NCBI RefSeq assembly: GCF_016863635.1
Contig: NZ_BOPG01000034.1
Location: 62,001 to 126,000 of the forward strand
Direction: 5' to 3'
DNA: 64,000 nt
From: Virgisporangium aurantiacum
Lineage (GTDB): Bacteria; Actinomycetota; Actinomycetes; Mycobacteriales; Micromonosporaceae
Shown here piece after piece: positions 16,807-25,678 of the stretch. Position 1 is the stretch's first letter; each line of letters opens with the position of its first letter. The notes under the pieces are model-generated. The model did no database searches and was not told the origin of the DNA. It saw nothing but the letters and a program-made list of their open reading frames with translations. A program made the translations under genes and the position numbers.

Positions 16807-18003
16807 TTACGCGAGCCGGGAAAGTGTGTGGTCGATTACAGCGTCGGCGAGTTCGTCCTTCGTCATCTCACCAAGCGTCGCTCGCGGCCCGGTGGAGTCC
16901 AGCACGACGGCCGCGTTGGTCTCGGCGCCGAACGTGCGCCCGCCACCCACGTCGTTGAGCACGATCAGGTCGGCGCCCTTGCGCGCGAGCTTCTCGCGGG
17001 CGTTGGCCAGCGCGGCGTCGCCGCCGGCGGTCTCGGCCGCGAAGATCACCAGGACCTGCCCGGCCGGCTTCTTCGCGCCGAGTTCGGCCGCGATGTCGGG
17101 GTTCAGCGCCAGGTCGATGGTCGGCGTGGCGCCGTCATTCGTCTTCTTGATTTTCTGTGACGCGTAGCGCGCGGGCCGGAAGTCCGCCGGCGCGGCCGCC
17201 ATCACCACCACGTCGGCTCCTTCGGCGGCGGCGACGGTGGCCGCCCGCAGTTCCTCGGTGGTCTCGACCCGCACGACGTCGACGCCGGCCGGGTCGGGCA
17301 GCGTGACATTGGCCGCGATCAGCGTCACCGACGCCCCGCGGGCGATCGCCGCGCGGGCGAACGCGTACCCCTGCTTGCCCGACGAGCGGTTGCCGATGAA
17401 CCGCACCGGGTCGATCGGCTCGCGGGTGCCACCGGCGGTGACCACGACCCGACGTCCGGTGAGGTCATTTGGTTTGCCGGACCGCCGCAGCAGCGCCAGC
17501 GCGGCGGCGAAGATCTCGGGCGGCTCGGGCAGCCGACCCTTGCCGGTGTCCTGGCCGGTGAGCCGTCCGACGGCCGGTTCGAGCACCACGGCCCCCCGCG
17601 CCCGGAGCAGCGCGACGTTGGCCTGCGTGGCCGGGTGCTCCCACATCTCGGTGTGCATGGCCGGCGCGTACAGCGTCGGGCAGCGGGCCGTGAGCAGCGT
17701 GTTGGTGAGCAGGTCGGCGGCGAGGCCGGTGGCGGCGCGGGCGAGCAGGTCGGCGGTGGCCGGTGCCACCACGACGAGAGAAGCCGCACGCCCGATCCGG
17801 ACGTGCGGCACCTCGTGGACGTCGTGCCACACCTCGGTGGCGACGGGCTGCCCGGACAGGGCGGCCCAGGTGGGCGCCCCGACGAACTCCAGGGCGGCCG
17901 CGGTGGGGACCACCCGTACCGGGTGGCCCGACTCGGTGAACAGGCGGAGCAGTTCGCACGCCTTGTAGGCGGCGATTCCGCCGCCCACACCGAGCACGAT
18001 CAA
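16807..18003 (-). CDS. coaBC: Bifunctional phosphopantothenoylcysteine decarboxylase/synthetase
   Basis: Two coenzyme A steps in one 398-residue protein. The N-terminal flavoprotein decarboxylase (CoaC) runs to about residue 185, with GVGGGIAAYKA at the start and APAMHTEMWEHPAT at the active-site loop (His at the place of the usual PAMN Asn). The C-terminal ligase (CoaB) begins with GRRVVVTAGGTREPIDPVR and has GNRSSGKQGYAFA. The start is taken as TTG 18003, next to the rpoZ stop; GTG at 17997 is possible. Decarboxylase-ligase fusion is standard in bacteria. Confidence 0.96.
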   Translation of the reverse strand: MIVLGVGGGIAAYKACELLRLFTESGHPVRVVPTAAALEFVGAPTWAALSGQPVATEVWHDVHEVPHVRIGRAASLVVVAPATADLLARAATGLAADLLTNTLLTARCPTLYAPAMHTEMWEHPATQANVALLRARGAVVLEPAVGRLTGQDTGKGRLPEPPEIFAAALALLRRSGKPNDLTGRRVVVTAGGTREPIDPVRFIGNRSSGKQGYAFARAAIARGASVTLIAANVTLPDPAGVDVVRVETTEELRAATVAAAEGADVVVMAAAPADFRPARYASQKIKKTNDGATPTIDLALNPDIAAELGAKKPAGQVLVIFAAETAGGDAALANAREKLARKGADLIVLNDVGGGRTFGAETNAAVVLDSTGPRATLGEMTKDELADAVIDHTLSRLA

Positions 18004-18004
18004 G

Positions 18005-18271
18005 TCAGGCGGTTTCGGTCGGCTCGGCGGTGAGGAGACCGGCGTTGATCTCGCGCATCGCGATGGAGAGCGGCTTCTCCTGCGGAGTGGTTTCGACCAG
18101 CGGGCCGACGTACTCGAGCAGGCCCTCGCCGAGCTGGCTGTAGTAGGCGTTGATCTGACGGGCGCGCTTGGCCGCGAAGATCACCAGGGCGTACTTGGAG
18201 GAGCTCTTCTCGAGCAGCTCGTCGATCGGCGGGTTGGTGATGCCTTCGGGGTTGGCGACGGTTCCGGCCAC
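18005..18271 (-). CDS. rpoZ: RNA polymerase omega subunit
   Basis: An 88-residue protein. The core is the omega signature: PPIDELLEKSSSKYALVIFAAKRARQIN followed by a short acidic tail with IAMREINAG (quoted parts are adjacent segments of one helix-rich domain). It helps assemble and stabilise RNA polymerase. GTG start with GAGG upstream. It lies between gmk and coaBC, the usual actinobacterial order, and its stop abuts the coaBC start. Confidence 0.96.
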   Translation of the reverse strand: MAGTVANPEGITNPPIDELLEKSSSKYALVIFAAKRARQINAYYSQLGEGLLEYVGPLVETTPQEKPLSIAMREINAGLLTAEPTETA

Positions 18272-18288
18272 GGAGAATCAAACCTCAA

Positions 18289-18894
18289 TCACTGCGGGAG
18301 AGTTATCGGAGCGGTGAACAACCGCGAACCGAGCAATCCTACCAGCTCCTCCGCGGCGTGCTCGACGTTGTCGTTGACGACGGTCGTGTCGAACTCCGCC
18401 TCGGCCGCCATCTCCTCACGGGCGTGGGCCAGGCGACGGGCGATCGTCGCGTGGTCCTCGGTGCCACGGCCGGTGAGCCGGCGGGCCAGCTCCTCGAAAC
18501 TGGGTGGAGCGAGGAAGACCAGCCGCGCCGACGGCATCGACCGGCGCACCTGCCGGGCACCCTGTAGGTCGATCTTCAACAGCACGGGCTCCCCGAGGGC
18601 GAGATGACGCTCCACCGGCCCGCGTGGCGTGCCGTAGAGATTGCCCGCGAACTCGGCCCATTCGAGCATCTCGCCCTCGCGGACATGCGCCCGGAACTCG
18701 TCTCGGTCGACGAAGTGGTAGTGGGTGCCGTCGACCTCGTAGGGCCGGGGCGGACGCGTAGTACAGGAAACGGACAGCCAGACCCAGGGCGAGCGCGCCC
18801 GAATCAGCTCGATGACACTGTCCTTGCCGACTCCTGAGGGGCCGGAAAGGACGGTCAGCCGGGCTGCCGGGCGCGCGTCGTCATCGTTGCTCAC
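18289..18894 (-). CDS. gmk: Guanylate kinase
   Basis: Phosphorylates GMP to GDP. The 201-residue protein has P-loop SGPSGVGKDS near residue 17, the GMP-binding segment SCTTRPPRPYEVDGTHYHF near 43, and LLKIDLQGARQVR near 110. GTG start; the spacer to rpoZ is 17 bases. Linkage to the pyr genes and rpoZ places nucleotide metabolism and transcription components on one transcript. Confidence 0.97.
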   Translation of the reverse strand: MSNDDDARPAARLTVLSGPSGVGKDSVIELIRARSPWVWLSVSCTTRPPRPYEVDGTHYHFVDRDEFRAHVREGEMLEWAEFAGNLYGTPRGPVERHLALGEPVLLKIDLQGARQVRRSMPSARLVFLAPPSFEELARRLTGRGTEDHATIARRLAHAREEMAAEAEFDTTVVNDNVEHAAEELVGLLGSRLFTAPITLPQ

Positions 18895-18914
18895 TGCTTG
18901 TTTCTACCAAGCGG

Positions 18915-19235
18915 TTATTTCCCGCTGTTGGCGAACTCCCCAAGCAGTGCTTTGCGCTGCTGATCTCCGAGGCCACGGAGGCGCCGGCTGTCAGCAATTT
19001 TGAGCTTCTCCATGATCTGCTGGGCACGGATCTTGCCGATGCCCGGCATCGCCTGCAGCACGGCCGAAACCTTCAGCTTGCCGACGACGTCGTCCTCGGC
19101 ACGGCCGAGCACCTCGGCGAGCGAGGTCTTGCCCGACTTGAGCTGGTCCTTCAGCTCAGCGCGGGCCTTGCGAATCTCCGCCGCCTTCTCCAAGGCTGCA
19201 GCGCGCTGTTCCGGGCTCAGTGACGGAAGCGGCAC
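18915..19235 (-). CDS. mihF: Actinobacterial integration host factor
   Basis: A 106-residue nucleoid protein of the actinobacterial mIHF type, unrelated to the enterobacterial IHF heterodimer. A basic helical N-terminus (EKAAEIRKARAELKDQLKSG) precedes the helix-two-turn-helix region with LQAMPGIGKIRAQQIMEKL. It binds DNA and affects chromosome compaction and recombination. GTG start with GAGGAGA five to eight bases upstream. It has its own leader of about 140 bases with hairpins and a putative promoter, so it need not depend on the pyr promoter. Confidence 0.95.
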   Translation of the reverse strand: MPLPSLSPEQRAAALEKAAEIRKARAELKDQLKSGKTSLAEVLGRAEDDVVGKLKVSAVLQAMPGIGKIRAQQIMEKLKIADSRRLRGLGDQQRKALLGEFANSGK

Positions 19236-19318
19236 CAGGTCTCCTCAGGTCCTTGACTGAATGTGGTGGACAACTGCTGGGGTTACTGCGGGTGCACTTC
19301 GTGCAGTGTGCCCCCGCC

Positions 19319-19345
19319 GAGTGCACACGGGGTAGCTGTGCACTC
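19319..19345 (-). promoter_or_regulatory. 9-bp hairpin in the mihF leader
   Basis: GAGTGCACA and TGTGCACTC form a perfect 9-base stem with a 9-base loop. Further copies of GTGCAC lie just downstream in the leader (19290-19312). The putative transcript from the promoter at 19382-19410 would carry it. Function unknown. Confidence 0.45.
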
Positions 19346-19381
19346 CTGTGACTACTGAAACGGGTGTTACTGGCGCGGGGA

Positions 19382-19410
19382 AAACTAGTCTTCCACGCGG
19401 CATTCGGCAA
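19382..19410 (-). promoter_or_regulatory. Putative housekeeping-sigma promoter for mihF
   Basis: On the reverse strand, TTGCCG (19405-19410) and TAGTTT (19382-19387) are separated by 17 bases, a standard spacing. It lies in the 206-base gap between pyrF and mihF, the largest break in the reverse-strand run. Confidence 0.45.
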
Positions 19411-19441
19411 CGTTGGCGCGCCATGATCCTCAAGAACGAGA

Positions 19442-20281
19442 TCACAAATTGTGACGTAGGTCGGCGGCGGCCCGGTCGGCGGCGGCTCGGAGAGCGTCGA
19501 TACCGGGTCCACTCGTGAGGATCTCTCGCGAGTACGCCCCGAGCACGGACGGGAGCGCCGCACCGAAGATGGAACGCAGGTCTCCGGGGCGCGCACCCTG
19601 GGCACCGAGGCCCGGCGCGAGCACCGGTCCGCGCATGCCGGCAAGGTCCAGCGGCGGCTCCGTAGGGTCACCACCGATGGTCGCGCCGACCACCGCGCCG
19701 ACGTTACCCATCGGGTCGAAACCGGCATTGACCTGCGCAATCTCGTCGATAATCGTCTGCGCAACAGTTCGGCCCGACGACCCGACGGCCCGCTGGACCG
19801 CGCCGCCCTCGGGATTCGAGGTGCGGGCCAGAACGAACACCCCGGCGCCGCTGGCAAGGGCTGTGTCGATCATCGGACGCAACGAGCCGAACCCGAGATA
19901 CGGGCTCGCGGTGATCGCGTCGGCGGCGAGCGGTGACGCCGGATCGAGGTATGCGTCCGCATACGCGGCGGCCGTCGAGCCGATATCTCCACGCTTGATG
20001 TCCAGGATCACGAGAGTCCCCGACTGTCGCAACTGTCGGATAGTTGACTCAAGAACCGCCACGCCGGCGGAGCCGTGCCGCTCGAAAAAAGCCGATTGAG
20101 GCTTGATCGCGGCAACCCGCCCAGCTAGCGCCGATATGGCCGTTTCGCTAAATCTTCGTAGGCCGGCCGGATCGTCCGGCAGCCCCCACGCGTGGAGCAA
20201 CGACGGATGCGGGTCGATGCCGACGCACAGCGGACCCCGCTCGTCCATGGCCGCCCGCAGGCGCGCCCCGAAATGCTTCAC
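19442..20281 (-). CDS. pyrF: Orotidine 5'-phosphate decarboxylase
   Basis: Last step of UMP synthesis. The 279-residue protein opens with GPLCVGIDPHP and has the catalytic VILDIKRGDIGSTAAAYADAYL (a conserved Asp-Lys-Asp arrangement) near residue 90. The length and the DIKRGDIG form are those of the actinobacterial subfamily. The GTG start at 20281 overlaps the pyrD stop as GTGA; longer in-frame extensions would only read pyrD out of frame. It is the last of seven pyr genes before the mihF leader. Confidence 0.96.
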   Translation of the reverse strand: MKHFGARLRAAMDERGPLCVGIDPHPSLLHAWGLPDDPAGLRRFSETAISALAGRVAAIKPQSAFFERHGSAGVAVLESTIRQLRQSGTLVILDIKRGDIGSTAAAYADAYLDPASPLAADAITASPYLGFGSLRPMIDTALASGAGVFVLARTSNPEGGAVQRAVGSSGRTVAQTIIDEIAQVNAGFDPMGNVGAVVGATIGGDPTEPPLDLAGMRGPVLAPGLGAQGARPGDLRSIFGAALPSVLGAYSREILTSGPGIDALRAAADRAAADLRHNL

Positions 20282-21270
20282 CGGACCCCTCCCAGTTCCC
20301 GGACACAGGCCCGCACCAGCGCCGGCCCCTGGTAGACCAGCCCGGTGTAGAGCTGCACCAGGCTCGCGCCCGCGTCGACGAGGCGCCGCGCGGCCGCGGG
20401 CGAGTCGACGCCGCCGACCCCGATCACCGGGATCGAACTCTGCGAAGTGATTAACTTCACTACTTGAATGACCCGATCGTGGACGGGCGGACCGGACAGC
20501 CCGCCCTCCTGCGAGGTCGCGAGGGCCGACTCCGACGCCACCACGCCGGCCCGCGACACCGTCGTGTTGGTCGCGATAATCCCGTCGACCCGGTGCTCGG
20601 CGGCCACCTCCAGCAGCTCGGCCAGCGCCGGGTCGGTCAGGTCGGGAGCGACCTTCACGAGCAGCGGCCGGTCGGTGTGCTCCCGGAGCGCGCCCAGCAG
20701 GTCGCCGAGAAACGCCCGGTCCTGCAGGGACCGCAGGCCGGGCGTGTTCGGTGAGCTGACGTTGACGGCGAAGTAGTCGCCGTACGGCCCAAGTATCCGC
20801 AGCGACCCGACGTAGTCGTCGACCGCCTCGGCGAGCGGCGTCACCTTGCTCTTGCCGAGGCTGATCCCCAGCGGGTACGGCAGGCGGCCCAGCCGCCGCA
20901 GGCGTTCCGCGAGCGCCGCCGCGCCGGCATTGTTGAAGCCCATCCGGTTGACGATCGCCCCGGTCGCCGGCAGCCGGAACAGCCGCGGCCGCGGGTTGCC
21001 CGGCTGGGCGTGCAGGGTGACGGTGCCGACCTCCACGAACCCGAAGCCCAACGCCGGCCACGCCCGCAGCGCCACGCCGTTCTTGTCCATGCCCGCGGCG
21101 AGCCCGACCGGGTTCGGAAACTCGATCCCGAACACGCTGACCGGCGCCGCCGGCGCCCGCCGCATCCGCAACAGCGGCGCGGCGGTCCGCAACGTCCGCA
21201 GGGTCCGCTCGTGCGCGGCCTCCGCGTCGAGCCGGAAGAGCACCCGCGTGGCCGCCCTATACACGGCCAC
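20278..21270 (-). CDS. pyrD: Dihydroorotate dehydrogenase, class 2 (quinone-linked)
   Basis: Oxidises dihydroorotate to orotate, passing electrons to quinone at the membrane. The 330-residue protein has the class 2 N-terminal helix (AVYRAATRVLFRLDAE), PVGLAAGMDKNG, FVEVGTVT, the catalytic-Ser region NVSSPNTPGLR and VIGVGGVDS for flavin phosphate. GTG start 15 bases after carB. A quinone-linked enzyme in a pyr operon is the actinobacterial pattern. Confidence 0.97.
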   Translation of the reverse strand: MAVYRAATRVLFRLDAEAAHERTLRTLRTAAPLLRMRRAPAAPVSVFGIEFPNPVGLAAGMDKNGVALRAWPALGFGFVEVGTVTLHAQPGNPRPRLFRLPATGAIVNRMGFNNAGAAALAERLRRLGRLPYPLGISLGKSKVTPLAEAVDDYVGSLRILGPYGDYFAVNVSSPNTPGLRSLQDRAFLGDLLGALREHTDRPLLVKVAPDLTDPALAELLEVAAEHRVDGIIATNTTVSRAGVVASESALATSQEGGLSGPPVHDRVIQVVKLITSQSSIPVIGVGGVDSPAAARRLVDAGASLVQLYTGLVYQGPALVRACVRELGGVR

Positions 21271-21285
21271 CCCCGTGCGCGGGGA

Positions 21286-24200
21286 TCATGCGTAGTCCTC
21301 GCGGAGGGCGGCGTGCAGCTCCTGGAGCGGTCTCACCTTCATCTCGCCCCGGATCAGGGCCTCGATGCCCATCACCGCCGCCGCCGCGCCCGGGATCGTC
21401 GTGACGCAGGGGATGTCGGCGGCCACGGCGGCGCTGCGGATCTCGTAGCCGTCCTGGCGGCCGGCGGAGCCCTGCGGGGTGTTGACGACGAGCGCGATCT
21501 CGCCGCTCGCGATCAGCCCCACCGCGTTGACGGCCGTCTCGCCCTGCTCGTAGTGCTTGGGGACGATCTCGCACTCGACGCCGTAGCGGCGCAGCACCTC
21601 GCCGGTGCCGACGGTGGCCACGATCGTGAAGCCGAGGTCGGCCAGCCGCTTGACCGGAAAGATCATCCCGCGCTTGTCGCGGTTGGCGACGGTCACCAGG
21701 ATCTTGCCGGTCGTCGGCAGCGACCCGTACGCGGCGGCCTGGCTCTTGGCGAACGCGTGCCCGAACGCCGTGTCGATCCCCATCACCTCGCCGGTCGACT
21801 TCATCTCCGGACCGAGGAGGCTGTCGACCCCGCGCCCGGCCGGCGTGCGGAACCGCTTGAACGGCAGCACCGCCTCCTTCACCGCCAACGGCGCGCGCGG
21901 CGACGGCGTCGAGCCGTCTCCGCGCGACGGGAGCATGCCGTCGGACCGCAGTTCGGCGATCGTGGCGCCGAGCATGATGCGCGCGGCGGCCTTGGCCAGC
22001 GGCACGGCCGTCGCCTTCGACACGAACGGCACCGTCCGGGACGCCCGCGGGTTGGCCTCCAGGACGTAGAGCGTGTCGTCCTTGAGCGCGTACTGGACGT
22101 TCAGCAGCCCCCGCACGCCGATCCCGCGCGCGATCGCGGCCGTGTACCGGCGGACCTCGACCAGGTGCACGGCCGACAGCGTCATCGGCGGCAGCGCGCA
22201 GGCCGAGTCGCCGGAGTGCACGCCGGCCTCCTCGATGTGCTCCATCACGCCGCCGATGTAGACCTCGCCGGTGGCGTCGCACAGCGCGTCGACGTCGATC
22301 TCGATGGCGTCGTCGAGGAACCGGTCGACGAGCACCGGGTGCTCCGGCGAGATGTCGGTGGCCCGGCCGATGTACTCGCGCAGCACCGCGTCGTCGTAGA
22401 CGATCTCCATGCCGCGCCCGCCGAGCACGTACGACGGCCGGACGAGCACCGGGTACCCGATCTCGTCGGCGATCGCCTTCGCCTCCGGGTAGCTGGTGGC
22501 GGTGCCGTGCGCCGGAGCGCGCAGCGACGCCGACGCGAGCAGCGCGCCGAACGCGCCCCGGTCCTCGGCCGAGTGGATCGAATCCGGCGAGGTGCCCACG
22601 ATCGGCAGCCCGGCCTGGGCGAGCCCCCGGGCCAGCCCCAGCGGCGTCTGCCCGCCGAGCTGGACGATCACGCCGACCACGCCGGGTCCGCCGGCCGCCA
22701 CGCCCGAGTTGTGCTCGGCCAGGTAGACCTCGTACACGTCCTCGAACGTGAGCGGTTCGAAGTAGAGGCGGTCGGCGGTGTCGTAGTCGGTCGAGACCGT
22801 CTCCGGGTTGCAGTTGACCATGACCGTCTCGTAGCCGACCCCCCGGAGCGCCTGGACGGCGTGCACGCAGGAGTAGTCGAACTCGATGCCCTGCCCGATC
22901 CGGTTCGGCCCGGATCCCAGAATCAATACTTTGGGACGCGGTGAGGGCGCGACCTCGGTCTCCTCGTCGTACGACGAGTAGTGGTACGGGGTGGCCGCGG
23001 CGAACTCGGCCGCGCAGGTGTCGACGGTCTTGTAGACGGGGTGCAGGCCCATCCGGTGCCGGAGCGTGCGTACGCCGTGCTCACCGGCGAGCTCCGGACG
23101 CAGCGCCGCCACCTGCCGGTCGGACAGCCCGGCCCGCTTCGCGCGGCGCAGCAGCGCCAGGTCGAGCACCGGCGCGTCGGCGACGGCGGACCGCAGTTCC
23201 ACCAGGCCGGCGATCTCGTCGACGAACCACGGGTCGTAGCCCGACGCGGCCGCCACCTCGGCCACCGAGGCGCCGGCCCGCAGCGCCCGTTCGGCCGTGT
23301 AGAGACGCCCGTCGTGCGGCACGCGCAGCGCGGCGAGCAGCTCAGCCGCGTCCAGAACGGGATCCGGCACGGACCAGAAGCCGGCCGCGGCGGTCTCCAT
23401 CGACCGCATCGCCTTGCCGAGCGCCTCGGTGAAGTTGCGGCCGAGCGCCATCGCCTCGCCGACCGACTTCATCGTGGTGGTCAGCTCGGTGTCGGCGGCC
23501 GGGAACTTCTCGAACGCGAACCGCGGGATCTTGACCACGACGTAGTCGAGGGTCGGTTCGAAGGCGGCGGGCGTCGACAGCGTGATGTCGTTCGGGATCT
23601 CGTCGAGCGTGTAGCCGATCGCGAGCTTGGCGGCGATCTTGGCGATCGGGAAGCCGGTGGCCTTCGACGCAAGGGCCGACGATCGCGACACCCGGGGGTT
23701 CATCTCGATGACGACCAGCCGCCCCGTCGCGGGGTCGACCGCGAACTGGATGTTGCAGCCGCCGGTGTCGACGCCGACCTCGCGCAGCACGGCGATGCCG
23801 AGGTCGCGCATCCGCTGGTACTCGCGGTCGGTGAGGGTCATCGCGGGTGCGACGGTCACCGAGTCGCCGGTGTGGACGCCCATCGCGTCGACGTTCTCGA
23901 TCGAGCAGACGACCACGACGTTGTCGTTGCGGTCGCGCATGAGTTCGAGCTCGTACTCCTTCCAGCCGAGCACGCTCTCCTCGATGAGCACCTCGGTGAC
24001 CGGCGACGCGGCGAGCCCGGACCCGGCGAGGCGCTCCAGGTCCTCGTCGGTGTGCGCCATGCCGGAGCCGAGCCCGCCCATCGTGAAGCTGGGCCGGATC
24101 ACCACCGGGAGACCGAGGTCGTCCACCGTCGCGCGGACCTCGTCCATCGAGTGGCACACGCGGCTGCGCGGCACCTCTCCCCCGGCGCGGCCGACGATCT

Positions 24201-24600
24201 CCTTGAACAGCTGCCGGTCCTCGCCGCGACGGATCGCGTCGATGTTCGCCCCGATCAGCTCGACGCCGTGCTTCTCCAGCACACCGGCCTCGTGCAGGGC
24301 CACCGCCGTGTTCAGGGCCGTCTGGCCGCCCAGGGTCGCGAGCAGGGCGTCGGGACGCTCACGCGCGATCACCTGCTCGACGAACTCGGGCGTGATCGGC
24401 TCGACGTACGTGGCGTCGGCGTACTCCGGGTCGGTCATGATCGTGGCCGGGTTCGAATTGACCAGGGACACCCGCAGACCCTCGGCCCGCAGCACCCGGC
24501 ACGCCTGCGTACCGGAGTAGTCGAACTCGCACGCCTGGCCGATCACGATCGGGCCGGACCCGATCACCAGTACATGCCTCAGGTCGGCGCGCTTAGGCAC
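21286..24600 (-). CDS. carB: Carbamoyl-phosphate synthase large subunit
   Basis: Makes carbamoyl phosphate for pyrimidines and arginine, with ammonia supplied by CarA. The 1104-residue protein has two homologous ATP-grasp synthetase halves. The first starts with VLVIGSGPIVIGQACEFDYSG, the second near residue 555 with VLILGSGPNRIGQGIEFDYS. The C-terminal 140 residues form the allosteric domain with VATVGTGEVLRRYGV. Full length with no visible break. The GTG start overlaps the end of carA by 8 bases. Confidence 0.98.
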   Translation of the reverse strand: MPKRADLRHVLVIGSGPIVIGQACEFDYSGTQACRVLRAEGLRVSLVNSNPATIMTDPEYADATYVEPITPEFVEQVIARERPDALLATLGGQTALNTAVALHEAGVLEKHGVELIGANIDAIRRGEDRQLFKEIVGRAGGEVPRSRVCHSMDEVRATVDDLGLPVVIRPSFTMGGLGSGMAHTDEDLERLAGSGLAASPVTEVLIEESVLGWKEYELELMRDRNDNVVVVCSIENVDAMGVHTGDSVTVAPAMTLTDREYQRMRDLGIAVLREVGVDTGGCNIQFAVDPATGRLVVIEMNPRVSRSSALASKATGFPIAKIAAKLAIGYTLDEIPNDITLSTPAAFEPTLDYVVVKIPRFAFEKFPAADTELTTTMKSVGEAMALGRNFTEALGKAMRSMETAAAGFWSVPDPVLDAAELLAALRVPHDGRLYTAERALRAGASVAEVAAASGYDPWFVDEIAGLVELRSAVADAPVLDLALLRRAKRAGLSDRQVAALRPELAGEHGVRTLRHRMGLHPVYKTVDTCAAEFAAATPYHYSSYDEETEVAPSPRPKVLILGSGPNRIGQGIEFDYSCVHAVQALRGVGYETVMVNCNPETVSTDYDTADRLYFEPLTFEDVYEVYLAEHNSGVAAGGPGVVGVIVQLGGQTPLGLARGLAQAGLPIVGTSPDSIHSAEDRGAFGALLASASLRAPAHGTATSYPEAKAIADEIGYPVLVRPSYVLGGRGMEIVYDDAVLREYIGRATDISPEHPVLVDRFLDDAIEIDVDALCDATGEVYIGGVMEHIEEAGVHSGDSACALPPMTLSAVHLVEVRRYTAAIARGIGVRGLLNVQYALKDDTLYVLEANPRASRTVPFVSKATAVPLAKAAARIMLGATIAELRSDGMLPSRGDGSTPSPRAPLAVKEAVLPFKRFRTPAGRGVDSLLGPEMKSTGEVMGIDTAFGHAFAKSQAAAYGSLPTTGKILVTVANRDKRGMIFPVKRLADLGFTIVATVGTGEVLRRYGVECEIVPKHYEQGETAVNAVGLIASGEIALVVNTPQGSAGRQDGYEIRSAAVAADIPCVTTIPGAAAAVMGIEALIRGEMKVRPLQELHAALREDYA

Positions 24601-25678
24601 CGATCACCTCCACGAACCTGTTGAACAGATAGTCGGCGTCGTGCGGGCCGGCGGCCGCTTCCGGGTGATATTGGACGGAGAACGCCCGCGCGTCGAGGCA
24701 CCGGACACCTTCGACGACGTCGTCGTTGAGGCAGACGTGGCTGACCTCGACCCCGCCGTACGGCGTCTCCGACCGGCGGTCGCGCGGCGCGTCGACCGCG
24801 AAGCCGTGGTTGTGCGCGGTGACCTCGACCTTGCCGGTGACCCGGTCGAGCACCGGCGAGTTGATCCCGTGGTGGCCGTACTTGAGCTTGTACGTGCCGA
24901 AGCCGAGCGCCCGGCCGAGGATCTGGTTGCCGAAGCAGATGCCGAACAGCGGGATGCCCCGGTCGAGCACCTGCTTCGTCAGCTCCACGGCGTGGTCGGC
25001 CGTTGCCGGGTCGCCGGGTCCGTTCGACAGGAAGACCGCGTCGGCGCTGATGTCGTCGATGGTCGCGGTGGCCGGGAGGACCTGCGTGGTGACGCCGCGC
25101 GCGGCCAGCCGCCGCGGCGTGTTCCGCTTGATGCCCAGGTCGATGGCGGCGACCGTGAAGCGGTGCTCGCCCTCGGCCGCGACCGTGTACGGCTCCTTCG
25201 TGGTGACCTCGCCGACCAGGTCGGAACCCTCCATGGCCGGCTGCTCCAGGACCGTCGCCAGGAGGTCGTCCCGGCTCAGGGTGGTGGAGATGCCGACGCG
25301 CATCGCGCCGCGCTCGCGGAGGTGCCGCGTGAGCGCCCGGGTGTCGATGCCCGAGATGCCGACGATTCCCTCCTTCTTGAGACGGTCGGCCAGGCCGCCG
25401 GTCGAGCGCCAGTTCGACGGTGACCGGGCCGGGTCGCGCACGACGTACCCGGCGACCCAGATCTGCCCGGACTCGTCGTCCTCGTCGTTGACGCCGGTGT
25501 TGCCGATGTGCGGCGCGGTCATCACCACCACCTGCCGGTGGTAGGACGGATCGGTGAGCGTCTCCTGGTAGCCGGTCATCCCGGTGTTGAAGACCGCCTC
25601 GCCGAACGCCTCGCCGACCGCGCCGTACGCCTCGCCTTCAAAGGTCCTGCCGTCTTCGAGAACCAATAGGGCCGTCAT
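24593..25678 (-). CDS. carA: Carbamoyl-phosphate synthase small subunit (glutaminase)
   Basis: Hydrolyses glutamine and channels ammonia to CarB. The 361-residue protein has the N-terminal ALLVLEDGRTFEGEAYG domain and a class I glutamine amidotransferase domain. The catalytic Cys is in GICFGNQILGRALG, with His and Glu in QYHPEAAAGPHD. ATG start overlaps the pyrC stop as ATGA, and its end overlaps carB by 8 bases. Confidence 0.98.
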   Translation of the reverse strand: MTALLVLEDGRTFEGEAYGAVGEAFGEAVFNTGMTGYQETLTDPSYHRQVVVMTAPHIGNTGVNDEDDESGQIWVAGYVVRDPARSPSNWRSTGGLADRLKKEGIVGISGIDTRALTRHLRERGAMRVGISTTLSRDDLLATVLEQPAMEGSDLVGEVTTKEPYTVAAEGEHRFTVAAIDLGIKRNTPRRLAARGVTTQVLPATATIDDISADAVFLSNGPGDPATADHAVELTKQVLDRGIPLFGICFGNQILGRALGFGTYKLKYGHHGINSPVLDRVTGKVEVTAHNHGFAVDAPRDRRSETPYGGVEVSHVCLNDDVVEGVRCLDARAFSVQYHPEAAAGPHDADYLFNRFVEVIGA

